A stretch of DNA of 64,000 bases from Brevibacillus sp. DP1.3A (lineage in GTDB: Bacteria; Bacillota; Bacilli; Brevibacillales; Brevibacillaceae): positions 4,552,001 through 4,616,000 of the forward strand of contig NZ_CP085876.1 in assembly GCF_013284245.2 (NCBI RefSeq). The letters are read 5' to 3'. Each line of letters opens with the position of its first letter. The first letter of the stretch is position 1. The notes below the pieces were generated by a model, which did no database searches, was not told where the DNA came from, and worked only from the letters and a program-made list of their open reading frames with translations. The position numbers and the translations under genes were made by a program. Positions 45,095 to 54,405 of this stretch are shown piece by piece.

Positions 45095-45309
45095 ACACAA
45101 TCTCCCCTACGCACTAGCGATGTTGAATACATAAGCTAAACCCTATCCTAGTCTAAGGGATGGATAAGGTGGAAGTCAACCATTATTGAACTGTGTCTAT
45201 TTTTATACTGGCTTATACCAATATTTACCTAATGAACCAACTTGTTTACCGCTCTTCTTGAAGCAGTATGCCCTGCTATTCGCCGTATATCCAACTACGA
45301 AACCACGAC

Positions 45310-45353
45310 AAAAAAGCCCTCTATAGCAATAATCTGCTTGATAGAGGGCTTTT
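45310..45353. terminator. Bidirectional intrinsic terminator
   Basis: AAAAGCCCTCTAT / ATAGAGGGCTTTT, 13-bp stem, after the CvfC-like gene. Confidence 0.85.
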
Positions 45354-45373
45354 ACCCAATTGGAAACAGCGAA

Positions 45374-46504
45374 CTAATCGTTTCGGCGAGTCATTTGCTG
45401 CCAAACGGTACCGCTAGCCGCCTCGCCGCTTTCAATGCGCTGCACGGCCATTTGAACTTGCAAGCTGACCTCGAACTCGGGATCGTTCTGTGCGGCACGC
45501 AAAGCGTCCAAGGCAGTTTCATCCCCCACCTCAAACAAGTAGCGAGCAGCACGCCAGCGTACCAGCTTGTTTTTATCCTTCAACGCTTCACACATCGGTA
45601 GAATCGCGCGCGTGTCCCCCAAGTCGGACAAGGTATCGCCTGCTGTGCGTCGTACAGAGACAGAATCATCGCGGAGCGCTTCAAACAGCAGCGGGAAGAC
45701 ATTATCGCCACCGATCATGCCCAGATACACAACCGCAAGCCTGCGAATCGACGGCTTGCTATCACGAAGCGCTTTTTCCAAAACAGGCAAATCCTCTTCG
45801 GTAGGCTCCATCCGATCCAGCGCTTCATATCTTTTTTGCCAATCCGGATCATCGAGCATCTCCAGCGTAACGACTTTCTTTTCACGTACGACTGGCTCTG
45901 GGGTTTCCCCGGGACCAAGCGCCATGGCCTGTTCCACGATTTCTTCCACACGGCTCTCTGGATAGGAGGCATCGACTTCCAATGCGACCTCCTCGCCAAT
46001 CTCGCGCAAATCGCCATAGCGCACGCCATGCTCGACCCATTTTCGCTCCATGATGAGGTTAGGAGACGCAGAGCCTGCACGCACCGCTGCCTGTCCAAAA
46101 CGCTCTGGCAGTGCTGCACGAATCTGTTCCGTTCCCATAGTCACCTTAACCTGCATCGGTACACCGCGGAACATTTGAATGTACACTTGCGCCTCTCCAA
46201 ATGCCCCCGCTTCCTCCGCAGACATGTCAGGAACAGCCGCGCCTCCACCTGCTTGCAAAACTTCGCGCGCGACAGTCAAAATACGCTGCCAATCTGCATT
46301 GGACTTTCGCTCCAGCGCGAGAAAATCTGCTGTATGAAAAATGGAGGTAACCCCTTCGATCTCCAAGAGCTTGTTCATGAGTTCTGGTGCTTTACTCGCA
46401 TCTTTCTTTGTATAGACATGTTGGACCCCATCCGGCAAACGCTCGTCTACATTCAGCTTCATGACGTTTGGACTCGGCGTCGGTTCGATGGACAACAGTT
46501 TCAT
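45374..46504 (-). CDS. Conserved virulence factor C-like protein (Nfu N-like plus HEAT repeats)
   Basis: 376 aa. Residues 1-85 resemble the Nfu/NifU N-terminal domain (SIEPTPSPNVMKLNVD ... GVTSIFHTADFLALER). The C-terminal ~140 residues form short HEAT-like repeats (LPVLEKALRDSKPSIRRLAVVYLGMIG, then similar blocks). The S. aureus homologue CvfC affects virulence and haemolysin levels; the mechanism is not settled. Single gene with a terminator. Confidence 0.82.
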   Translation of the reverse strand: MKLLSIEPTPSPNVMKLNVDERLPDGVQHVYTKKDASKAPELMNKLLEIEGVTSIFHTADFLALERKSNADWQRILTVAREVLQAGGGAAVPDMSAEEAGAFGEAQVYIQMFRGVPMQVKVTMGTEQIRAALPERFGQAAVRAGSASPNLIMERKWVEHGVRYGDLREIGEEVALEVDASYPESRVEEIVEQAMALGPGETPEPVVREKKVVTLEMLDDPDWQKRYEALDRMEPTEEDLPVLEKALRDSKPSIRRLAVVYLGMIGGDNVFPLLFEALRDDSVSVRRTAGDTLSDLGDTRAILPMCEALKDKNKLVRWRAARYLFEVGDETALDALRAAQNDPEFEVSLQVQMAVQRIESGEAASGTVWQQMTRRND

Positions 46505-46606
46505 AGTGAGTCACTCCTTTTTACAGCACACTTGCTTTCTCTTCTATCGTAGCATGTATCCTGATATGTTTTCCAACCTGAGAGATGGTCAAAAGCAGTT
46601 TGCCCG

Positions 46607-47467
46607 CTACAACGCCAGCTTGTAGTAATCATTGGCCGACTTTACAAAAAAGCCGCATGATTCATACAGCCCCAAAGCATTACTGTTTTCACAGGCGACC
46701 TCGAGTGATACGTTCTGGTATCCTTCTTTCCCCAGCATCTCGATTGTTTGTGCTAAAGCCTGGCGTCCATATCCTTTCCCTTGGTGATCTGGGTGGACAC
46801 AAAATCCATAAATAAACGCCTTGCTCTCATCCTTGTTCACACTTATTTTGCCAACGGCCTTATCATCGACAATCATCAAATGCGTGGTGGACTTGGGATC
46901 ACCCGCCATGTTTTCGGCCATTTCCCTTGCGCGTTCTTCCTCCATTTGAAATCCATGGATGTTCAGCCAAATCAATGTTTCGTAGTCACTGGCGATCTCC
47001 GGTCGAAGCAGCACGTTCCCAGATACCGTTGCTCTTTGCTTCTCCCCTAAATCCATCCAATATTCCGAGAATTGATATTCCCCGCCGATTCGCTCCATAT
47101 ATGACTTGCCGCTTTGCGAATCTCGCTGAACGATAAACAACTGCGACGGAATGTCTCTTCTTCTGCATGCATCTGCGGCTTGTGCTTGCAACGCTGTGAA
47201 TATGCCTTTTCTTTTGTAGGCTGGATGGACCATGCCGCTCACTTCTGCCTCACCGCCGTGAAACACGTAGAGCCCTAGAAAGCCAACCAGCTTTCCATCC
47301 ATATAACATACAAAATCTTCTTCATGCTCTCCCGAACGCTTTTCCAGCATACCCGGGTTTACTTTGAGATCAATGCCATCCTGCTCATTGCAAATCGCAA
47401 CCAATTCTTTAATCTGTGCCAGTTCCTCTGAGGTGAGTGTTTTTCTTGCCGTGATCGTATACGTCAT
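46607..47467 (-). CDS. GNAT N-acetyltransferase with two GNAT-like halves
   Basis: 286 aa. The N-terminal half is a GNAT-like domain (AEVSGMVHPAYKRKGIFTAL) and the C-terminal half a second with FIYGFCVHPDHQGKGYGRQAL and CENSNALGLYESCGF. The substrate is unknown. Directly downstream of the DUF4931 gene on the same strand. Confidence 0.85.
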   Translation of the reverse strand: MTYTITARKTLTSEELAQIKELVAICNEQDGIDLKVNPGMLEKRSGEHEEDFVCYMDGKLVGFLGLYVFHGGEAEVSGMVHPAYKRKGIFTALQAQAADACRRRDIPSQLFIVQRDSQSGKSYMERIGGEYQFSEYWMDLGEKQRATVSGNVLLRPEIASDYETLIWLNIHGFQMEEERAREMAENMAGDPKSTTHLMIVDDKAVGKISVNKDESKAFIYGFCVHPDHQGKGYGRQALAQTIEMLGKEGYQNVSLEVACENSNALGLYESCGFFVKSANDYYKLAL

Positions 47468-47489
47468 AGCGTAAGCACCCTTTCTATGA

Positions 47490-48248
47490 TCAGAAGTATC
47501 GTCGTTGCAACTCAGCGACCATCTCTTCCAAATTATTGGCGACCTGCGGAATAGAATAGCCTACGTAAAGAGGTGAGGTAACAAATCTCGGAACTACTTT
47601 GGCGATCAGCTTTTCTCCCCAATGGTAAAAGAAAAAATTGTAGCTTTGGTTACGTGGATTGACATGAGTCAGTATCCAATGTGCTAAAATTTGTAAGTAA
47701 TCTGCCATTTTCGACAATCGATCAAAGTCCGATAGAATGACATTGTATTCAAAAAAACCTGCACGCGGATGCGTAGACAGATTGCATTCAATCCCTGCCT
47801 CTTGATCGATGCTCATGCCAATAAAATCACTGTCTTTTACCTGATCCAGATAGTTGTAGTCATGTAATCCGACGATCTGCATGTGCGGATGACGGATGCT
47901 CCCCCCGGAATACGGGCCGTGGTTTTTGAAAAACAGAACAGAACGATAAGACTTACTTTGCTCCATTTCAAGCCACTTCTCTACCCCGAATGCCAGCAAT
48001 GCTCGTACATGCTCATTGGAATAGACAGACCAATCCCCTTGGCATTCATCCGACTCAATCAAAACAGTTTGATGCGTATCCTCCAGAACAGGGAATTTGT
48101 TTTTGAGCCAAATCATGGAGCCCCGCTGCTCCAAAACGTCTGTGAGACTGTTTCGATCACAAAAAGGACAAGCCGTTTCTGTGTTGTTTACACTCACTGG
48201 CTTTTTTCTGCCTATTTGCATGTTAAAGTGCAAGTGCGTCTGCTTCAT
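47490..48248 (-). CDS. DUF4931 protein, GalT/HIT-like fold
   Basis: 252 aa. CPFCDR near residue 27 and GGSIRHPHMQIVG (HxH) suggest a histidine-triad / galactose-1-phosphate uridylyltransferase-like fold with a Cys pair for zinc. Typical of the DUF4931 family in Bacillales; activity is unproven. The second ATG (48248) has 8-nt spacing from GGAGG. It is followed by the GNAT gene after 22 nt. Confidence 0.8.
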   Translation of the reverse strand: MKQTHLHFNMQIGRKKPVSVNNTETACPFCDRNSLTDVLEQRGSMIWLKNKFPVLEDTHQTVLIESDECQGDWSVYSNEHVRALLAFGVEKWLEMEQSKSYRSVLFFKNHGPYSGGSIRHPHMQIVGLHDYNYLDQVKDSDFIGMSIDQEAGIECNLSTHPRAGFFEYNVILSDFDRLSKMADYLQILAHWILTHVNPRNQSYNFFFYHWGEKLIAKVVPRFVTSPLYVGYSIPQVANNLEEMVAELQRRYF

Positions 48249-48449
48249 TCCCATGTCCCTCCAGTTTGTGCTACTTCCACTTTACACGCATTTCCTGGGA
48301 AAATCATGACGTTTTTTGCCCCGACAACACTTTTGAAACCTCAATTGGACTGCCTATTTTTCAATGTCTGTGGCGTTTGTTTCTTTTTTTATCTCAAATG
48401 TTTTACATACAATGGAAAGCAGTGAAACCTGGAAAGGTGTTGGAATTGG

Positions 48450-48695
48450 ATGGAAAAATCATTTTATTACCCTGTTAGCTGGAGCGAGGCCCAACATTAC
48501 AAAACGTTGCTTGATCAAGAAGGAGTCCCTTATGAAATTCAATCCCCGCTCGATTTGCCTGTCTTGGAAGAAGGTAAGCTGGCCATCGTCTTTCCTTCCA
48601 TTCCTTTACGGATGTACGTCTGGGTGCGAACCTTGTTCTATCGTGACGGCCTGCGCTATCCGGATACGTTTTCGTTAGATTTCAAACTACATTAA
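48450..48695 (+). CDS. Small protein of unknown function (81 aa)
   Basis: ATG 48450 with AAAGGTG about 10 nt upstream. MEKSFYYPVSWSEAQHYKTLL, then DLPVLEEGKLAIVFPSIPLRMYVWV. SWSEAQHYKTLLDQEGVPYEI reads like the helix-strand pattern of DUF2007-type signal transducers, but this is a weak impression. No membrane segment. Followed by the L,D-transpeptidase gene. Confidence 0.6.
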   Translation: MEKSFYYPVSWSEAQHYKTLLDQEGVPYEIQSPLDLPVLEEGKLAIVFPSIPLRMYVWVRTLFYRDGLRYPDTFSLDFKLH

Positions 48696-48781
48696 TCATG
48701 AGAGAAAAGGGACCGGTTCCGTTGGTTTTCATAACATAGTAAGAGCAGCATTTCGTATCGTCTGTGGGGGAGGTGAAGAAG

Positions 48782-49144
48782 CTGCCGTCCTACAACATTC
48801 GCATCTCGATTGCGAAGCTACGTCTTGATCTGTTCGATGGAAACCGACTCATCCACTCTTATCCTGTTGCCTTGGGCAAAATTGCCACATCGACACCACG
48901 AGGGAATTTTACCATCATCAACAAAGTCCCCTATCCGAATTCTTATCCGGGAGGTCCTTTGAGTGCTTTCGGCACCTTTTGGATGGGACTAAGCAAACCA
49001 CACTATGGTATTCACGGTACGAACGATCCTTCTTCTATCGGCAAGTATGTATCTCACGGCTGTATTCGCATGTTCAATGAGGACGTGAATGCGCTGGCAA
49101 AAATCGTGCCCATTGGTACGCCCGTTCGAATCAGACAGCAATAA
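48782..49144 (+). CDS. L,D-transpeptidase catalytic domain protein (YkuD), probable CTG start
   Basis: 120 aa. A YkuD catalytic domain and nothing else: PVALGKIATSTPRGNFTI, HYGIHGTN (His78), SHGCIRM (His92, Cys94). No signal peptide, LysM or anchor. GGGGGAGGTGA is exactly 5 nt before CTG 48782, and the resulting PSYNIRISI is the usual start of this family; a GTG at 48773 lies inside the ribosome site. Forms 3-3 peptide cross-links if it can reach peptidoglycan. Bacillus spores use such enzymes, so a role in the spore coat or cortex is possible. Confidence 0.85.
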   Translation: MPSYNIRISIAKLRLDLFDGNRLIHSYPVALGKIATSTPRGNFTIINKVPYPNSYPGGPLSAFGTFWMGLSKPHYGIHGTNDPSSIGKYVSHGCIRMFNEDVNALAKIVPIGTPVRIRQQ

Positions 49145-49162
49145 ATATAAACATAGACATGC

Positions 49163-49201
49163 AAAGACCCGCCTCTCTTAAACCAAGGCGGGTCTTCTTT
49201 A
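49163..49201. terminator. Bidirectional intrinsic terminator
   Basis: AAGACCCGCCT / AGGCGGGTCTT, 11-bp stem with an 11-nt loop. It overlaps the last bases of the next minus-strand gene. Confidence 0.85.
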
Positions 49202-49420
49202 CATAAGATGAGTCTTTTTCGTTCTTTCTGCTTCCGTTTCATCCGCTTCCAAGTATACAAGAAATCTTCTCGCTTGCTTATACATGATCGATAACGTCAT
49301 TTCCCTGATCTTGTTCATGATCACTTCTTTATCCTCTGGATGCACTTCGGAAGAGAGCTGCTGTTCTTGCAGCTCTAGGTAAGACATCACCCATTCCGGG
49401 TCTAACTTATAGGCAGGCAA
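49199..49420 (-). CDS. Small alpha-helical protein of unknown function (73 aa)
   Basis: TTG start at 49420 with AGAGGAG at 9 nt. Mostly helical and charged: WVMSYLELQEQQLSSEVHPEDKEVIMNKIREM. No domain recognised. Downstream is a terminator; upstream is the ABC-F gene 90 nt away on the same strand. Supported by ribosome site and codon pattern only. Confidence 0.6.
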   Translation of the reverse strand: MPAYKLDPEWVMSYLELQEQQLSSEVHPEDKEVIMNKIREMTLSIMYKQARRFLVYLEADETEAERTKKTHLM

Positions 49421-49510
49421 CGACAGCGACTCCTCTACTCTAGTAATCTACTCTAGTCTACAGGTGGAAGCGTCGCTTTCCCAGCCCTCAATTACTGGCT
49501 ACGCCACTAA

Positions 49511-51427
49511 TTATTTCCCTTGCTCCAATTCCTCTACCAATGCTGATAATTCCGCCCAACGCTCAATGGTTGCCTCCAGCTCTGTCGCCACTTGCTGTTC
49601 TTCTGCATAGAGCTTTTCAATTTTGCCATAATCGCTGCCAGACGCTGCAATCTCTTGCTTTAGCTTGACGCTGCGCTCTTCCAAAGCCGCGATCTTGCCT
49701 TCAATCGCATCCCATTCCTTCTGATCCTTGTAAGACAGCTTGCGTGTGCGGTTGTTGCCGCGATTAGCCCCGCTGTTGCTTTGCGTCTTTTCTGCCTGTT
49801 GATCCGCTTCTTGCACCTGAGTTACTTTTTCCTGACGTCTTTCTTCCAGATACTCGGAGTAATTGCCGTAGTATTGACGGATGTTTCCTTGCCCCTCAAA
49901 AGCAAACAAATGGTCAACGGTACGATCGAGGAAATAGCGGTCATGCGATACCGTGATAACTGCCCCTGGGAACTGCTCGAGATAGTCTTCCAAAATACTG
50001 AGCGTTTGAATATCCAAATCATTCGTAGGCTCATCTAAAAACAGCACATTCGGCTCTCCCATTAGCGTACGAAGCAGATAGAGACGTCTGCGCTCTCCCC
50101 CAGACAGGCGGGAAATCGGTGTCCATTGCATATGCGGCGAAAACAGGAACCGCTCCAGCATTTGCGAAGCCGTGATTGACTCGCCATTGCTCGTCTGAAT
50201 GACCTCTGCTGCTTCCTTTACATATTCGATGACGCGCAGCTTTTCGTCCATCTCGACATTATCTTGCGTGTAGTAGGCGATTTTAACGGTCGTCCCGATT
50301 TCCAATGAACCGCTATCCGGTTGAATTCTTCCTGCTAGCATGTTCAAGAGTGTCGTTTTTCCACTTCCGTTTGGCCCGATAATCCCCACACGATCACCCG
50401 GCAGGACAATATAGCTGAAATCGTTGATCAGTTTTCGCTCACCGTACGCTTTATGGATGCTTGTAAGCTCGATCACCTTTTTACCGAGACGGCTGGCCCC
50501 GAGTGCCATTTCCATCTTGTTAGCAGGTCCATCTACGACTTTATCTCGCAACTCCTCAGCCCGTTGCACACGCGCCTTTTGTTTGGTCGTCCGCGCTTTT
50601 GCTCCACGACGAAGCCATGCCAGCTCACGTCGAAGCAGATTTTGTCGCTTGCTCTCTACGGCCGCTTCATTTTCTTCACGCTCCGCCTTTTTCTCCAGAA
50701 ACATCGCGTAGTTGCCTTCATAGCTGTACAGCTTGCCGCGATCCAGCTCAAACGTGCGGTTCGTCACACGATCCAGGAAGTAACGATCATGGGTGACGAG
50801 CAGCAATGCACCCTTGTAGCGGGACAAATACTCTTCCAGCCACTCGACTGTCTCATTGTCAATATGGTTCGTAGGCTCATCCAAAATGAGCAGGTCTGCT
50901 GGTTGGATCAGAGCACGTGCCATTGCTACCCGCTTTTTTTGTCCACCAGAGAGCTCTCCTACCTTTTGTGAGAAATTGTGCAGGCCAAACTTGGTCAGGA
51001 TCATTTTGGCTTGCGTATTGCTCTCCCACGCATCAGCCGCATCCATCCTGTTTTGAACAGCAAACAATCGCGCCTGCTTTTTCTCGTCGTCAGGAGATTC
51101 CTGAACAGCCTCTAGCGCAGTTTCATAATCACGCAAAAGCTGAATGAGCGGAGAATCGCCGTAAAATACTTGTTCCAGTACGGAGGAGTTTTCGTCAAAA
51201 TCGGGATTTTGCGGCAAATACTCCACACGGAAATGATTCGCGTGAACAATTTTCCCGCTATCCGCTGTATCCAAGCCCGCCACGATTTTCAAGAGCGAGG
51301 ATTTTCCCGTACCATTGACGCCGATCAGACCAATGCGCTCTTGCTCGGCAATATGAAAGGAAATGTTTTCAAACAATACTTTTTCTCCATAGCCTTTGGA
51401 GAGGTTTTCTACTGATAATATTTGCAT
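49511..51427 (-). CDS. ABC-F ATPase, Uup/YfmR-like
   Basis: 638 aa. Two ATPase halves: Walker A GVNGTGKSSLL and GPNGSGKTTLL, signatures LSGGQKKRVAMARAL and LSGGERRRLYLLR, Walker B LLILDEPTNHID and VLFLDEPTNDLD. Between them a linker with Arg-rich WLRRGAKARTTKQKARVQRAEEL, and a C-terminal coiled coil from ~540. No membrane segments. ABC-F proteins act on stalled ribosomes; the arm and coiled coil fit the Uup/YfmR/YdiF types rather than known antibiotic-resistance ones. Confidence 0.92.
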   Translation of the reverse strand: MQILSVENLSKGYGEKVLFENISFHIAEQERIGLIGVNGTGKSSLLKIVAGLDTADSGKIVHANHFRVEYLPQNPDFDENSSVLEQVFYGDSPLIQLLRDYETALEAVQESPDDEKKQARLFAVQNRMDAADAWESNTQAKMILTKFGLHNFSQKVGELSGGQKKRVAMARALIQPADLLILDEPTNHIDNETVEWLEEYLSRYKGALLLVTHDRYFLDRVTNRTFELDRGKLYSYEGNYAMFLEKKAEREENEAAVESKRQNLLRRELAWLRRGAKARTTKQKARVQRAEELRDKVVDGPANKMEMALGASRLGKKVIELTSIHKAYGERKLINDFSYIVLPGDRVGIIGPNGSGKTTLLNMLAGRIQPDSGSLEIGTTVKIAYYTQDNVEMDEKLRVIEYVKEAAEVIQTSNGESITASQMLERFLFSPHMQWTPISRLSGGERRRLYLLRTLMGEPNVLFLDEPTNDLDIQTLSILEDYLEQFPGAVITVSHDRYFLDRTVDHLFAFEGQGNIRQYYGNYSEYLEERRQEKVTQVQEADQQAEKTQSNSGANRGNNRTRKLSYKDQKEWDAIEGKIAALEERSVKLKQEIAASGSDYGKIEKLYAEEQQVATELEATIERWAELSALVEELEQGK

Positions 51428-51661
51428 GAACGTCACCTGTACTTTTCTATTTGCTTATCGAGAAGCCATATGAATCTTACACTCGATGGTATCATGTTTT
51501 TCGCGCAAGCTCTAGGGTGATTCAAATGGATCGAACAAATATTGGAATGTTATCTCACTAATGGTAAAATATTGAATATTAAGTAATAATGACACCTGTA
51601 TAAAAATAAAATAGGAAGCGTCACCAGCAATAAGGCATGTAAACGAGCCCAAACAGAAGAA

Positions 51662-51690
51662 GCGTACTCTTTTCATCGAGCACGCCTGCT
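51662..51690 (-). terminator. Possible intrinsic terminator after the sirtuin gene
   Basis: Minus-strand GCGTGCTC / GAGTACGC stem (one G-U) with an 8-nt loop followed by TTCTTCTGTTTG. T-run is poor. Confidence 0.45.
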
Positions 51691-51691
51691 T

Positions 51692-52414
51692 TTATTCTCC
51701 TAACGACTGTCCTACTCTTTGCAGCACGTCGCCGATCCGTTCATTTTGGATGACCTCATCTGCCCACGCATCCAATGGGGTTGGTTCCTGATTGACAATG
51801 ACTAGTTTGGCTCCTCTTTCTTTTGCATGCTGCGGAAACCAATTGGCTGGACTCACCGTAAGCGAAGAACCTAATACGATGAACAAATCGGCTTGTTCGG
51901 TCCACGAGATGGCTTGATCGACTTGCGATTGCGGCAAAGATTCACCAAACAAGACAACACCCGGACGCAAAAATTCTCCGCATGCGCAAATCGTCCCTTG
52001 ATCCTCCTGATAATATGTATTGGCATATTCGGTCCCGCAGGCAAGACAGCGGATTTTCGCAAGGGAGCCATGGAGTTCGGCTACTGCCAAGCTTCCCGCC
52101 GCTTGATGAAAGCCATCTACATTTTGTGTAATGATCCCATGAACCAATCCAAGCCGCTCCCATTCAGCTAAGCATTCGTGTCCGGCGTGTGGCTTGCAAG
52201 ACAGCAGTCCTTGAATACGCATCTGATAAAATTCCACAAACGCTTCCCGATTCTCCATCATTGCGCGTGTACTCGCGAGTTGCATCGGATCTTTGCCGCG
52301 CCATAGCCCGGACTGTGAACGAAAATCAGGCAAGCCACTCTCTGTCGACATGCCTGCTCCGGTGAATACAACTGCAAAGGAAGATGTCCGCAACCAGTGT
52401 GCCAGATGATCCAT
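51692..52414 (-). CDS. cobB: NAD-dependent protein deacylase, SIR2/CobB family
   Basis: About 240 aa. FTGAGMSTESGLPDFRS binds NAD; ITQNVDGFHQAAGS; catalytic His in ELHGSL; zinc Cys pairs IRCLACG and CACG; VVLFGESLP; VLGSSLTVSPAN. Sirtuin of the shorter bacterial type. It removes acyl groups from lysine in cytoplasmic proteins such as acetyl-CoA synthetase. Single gene. Confidence 0.95.
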   Translation of the reverse strand: MDHLAHWLRTSSFAVVFTGAGMSTESGLPDFRSQSGLWRGKDPMQLASTRAMMENREAFVEFYQMRIQGLLSCKPHAGHECLAEWERLGLVHGIITQNVDGFHQAAGSLAVAELHGSLAKIRCLACGTEYANTYYQEDQGTICACGEFLRPGVVLFGESLPQSQVDQAISWTEQADLFIVLGSSLTVSPANWFPQHAKERGAKLVIVNQEPTPLDAWADEVIQNERIGDVLQRVGQSLGE

Positions 52415-52516
52415 CATGGTCTCCCCTTCTTCTTTGAAAATGTTCTTCTCCTGATTGTAATAGAAGAATGCCGGATTTGGGAGACCTGCCCATCAAGACA
52501 CTAGCTGTCTTTCCAT

Positions 52517-53272
52517 TCAATAGGATGGATAAACGGGTTGGGGCGGGTATCCGGTATGGTAGGGATTCGTGCCATATTGCGAATAACCAGTCGGCTGTTG
52601 ATAGACTGGGTGCTGTCCATACCCACCCTGCTGCACATAGTTGGCATCGTAATAACCGTAACTGTCTGGCAACTGGCTCGAGTAGCCATGGTAAGGGTAC
52701 TGACTTGCGGCAGCTCTATCTGGCAACTGCCCTTGCTGCTGACATCCTACTGGTGGGCCAATCACAACTGTTTTTGTAAGAGGCGCAAATGTTTCTTTTA
52801 CCTTTGCTTCGTCTAAACAATACGTATGTGCCCACACACTTGCTGGAGTCAACCGTAAAATATCGGAGCCAAAGATCACCTCAGGAACAGGCGCATCAAA
52901 AATAGCCAGTAGATGCGTATCATCTGTCAAAGCCATTTCATAATGCCACCAGCCCTGCGGGATATTGGCAACTTGTCTCGGTTTAATATTGTAGTTGAGC
53001 AATTGATTGGTAAAAGGATTGATTAAGGACACAATGGCCTCACCAGCGATGCAATACACCAGTTCCGCTGCATTTTGATGAATGTGTGGCTCAACAACAT
53101 TTCCCGTTGTCAGGAAAATATCTAGCAGTGAGCTGTTGCCCAATGTATTTAATTGTGCGATCCCCAAGGCATCGATGAAATTCCGATCGTCCTTTTTGAA
53201 AAACAGATTATTTCTCATATCGTACGTGAACTGAGTATTTGGCGATGTATAGTCGCGATAGGGAGTAGCCAT
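52517..53272 (-). CDS. Cupin protein with a tyrosine-rich C-terminal tail
   Basis: 251 aa. Cupin metal motif EPHIHQNAAE (His63, His65, Glu70) with His110 in PQGWWHYE. From about 177 the protein changes to a low-complexity tail with Tyr, Gly, Gln, Pro and Ser; 15 of the last 60 residues are Tyr (YPYHGYSSQ, SYGYYDANY). Germin-like cupins with such tails occur on Bacillales spores, so this may be a coat protein; inferred. Single gene. Confidence 0.8.
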   Translation of the reverse strand: MATPYRDYTSPNTQFTYDMRNNLFFKKDDRNFIDALGIAQLNTLGNSSLLDIFLTTGNVVEPHIHQNAAELVYCIAGEAIVSLINPFTNQLLNYNIKPRQVANIPQGWWHYEMALTDDTHLLAIFDAPVPEVIFGSDILRLTPASVWAHTYCLDEAKVKETFAPLTKTVVIGPPVGCQQQGQLPDRAAASQYPYHGYSSQLPDSYGYYDANYVQQGGYGQHPVYQQPTGYSQYGTNPYHTGYPPQPVYPSY

Positions 53273-53449
53273 CTGTCGTTTGATCCTCCCACCGTATGGG
53301 TATTTGACTCATTATGCATCTCTATTCCAGTTCACAAAATATGTGCACCCATCTATTCCATCAAGAAAGAGACACACCTTTCACCCTCCACTTTACACAA
53401 ACATATCCTACTAAAAGGCAAAACGGGTACTCGAGGAGGGTGAACTTGT

Positions 53450-54235
53450 TTGACTACTTATTTAGTCTCGGACATACATGGTCAGAATCAGGCTTTTCAA
53501 AAGGCGCTGCGGGACGTTTCCTTCTCGTCCCAAGCTGGTGATCGTCTGTACGTATTGGGGGACATGATTGATCGAGGACCGGAATCAAAGGAAGTATTGC
53601 TCGATCTACTCGCTCTTCGGCAGGCGTATCCGAACCAAATCTATCTCATAAAAGGCAACCACGAGCAGATGCTCGAGGATTGGCTATCCGGCAACGGCAA
53701 TCCGGAGTTATACCTGCGCTACAATGGCGGCGATGCCACCATACGTTCTTTCTTAGGGAATCACCCGCTTCGGCGAGCTTTTCTTAACCGGATGCCTTCT
53801 ATGCAGGAACAAGAAGAAGCGCGGCAATTCATCCTTTCTCGCTATCCAACAATTTTGCCAGCCTTGTCGTCTCTTCCTTTGTATATAGAGCTGCCAGCCG
53901 ATCCGCGAACAGGAGCTCCAGCCGCACTTTTGGTACACGCAGGTATTCGACCCGGCATCCCCTTGCAGGAACAAAATCCGCAAGATTTACTATGGATTCG
54001 CGAGCCTTTTTACCTTTATTATGATGGAGAACTCCCTGTCATCTTTGGTCATACCCCTGTTCCAGGATTGCCTCAATACACAGGCAGCGGTCCTTGGCGC
54101 AGAGACAATATCGTCGGCATTGATGGTGGCGCAGGATATTGGCGAGGCGTCATGCTCGTCGAATGGCCTTCTCTTCAATCCATTTTCGTACCGATTCGGG
54201 ATAGGCAATCCTCTCCACAAGTAAGGGTCTACTGA
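53450..54235 (+). CDS. Metallophosphoesterase, PrpE/Ser-Thr phosphatase-like
   Basis: 261 aa. SDIHGQNQAF (DxH), LGDMIDRGPES (GDxxDRG), KGNHEQ (GNHE), and later FGHTPVPG. That is the calcineurin-type PPP signature set. Bacillus PrpE cleaves Ap4A or phosphoproteins. TTG start with GGAGGGTGA at 6 nt. It runs in the same direction as the bdbC pair 170 nt downstream. Confidence 0.9.
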   Translation: MTTYLVSDIHGQNQAFQKALRDVSFSSQAGDRLYVLGDMIDRGPESKEVLLDLLALRQAYPNQIYLIKGNHEQMLEDWLSGNGNPELYLRYNGGDATIRSFLGNHPLRRAFLNRMPSMQEQEEARQFILSRYPTILPALSSLPLYIELPADPRTGAPAALLVHAGIRPGIPLQEQNPQDLLWIREPFYLYYDGELPVIFGHTPVPGLPQYTGSGPWRRDNIVGIDGGAGYWRGVMLVEWPSLQSIFVPIRDRQSSPQVRVY

Positions 54236-54405
54236 TCATGCTCGGAAAACTGGGAGCTTTCGCACTGGTGCTCCTACCTGCTGCAAGCGCATCGGGTAGT
54301 GCATCCAGTATGATGCGGGAGACAAGCCCATTCGTTCAACAAATTATTACTTTTTATAATCTACTTTCGATTTGTAATATGTTAAGATATGGACGAGGTG
54401 TTTAT

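Noticed and set aside
54238..54405. 56-codon N-terminal extension of the BdbC-like protein
   Set aside because: Lacks a ribosome site at its start and adds non-family sequence; the inner ATG has a proper site.
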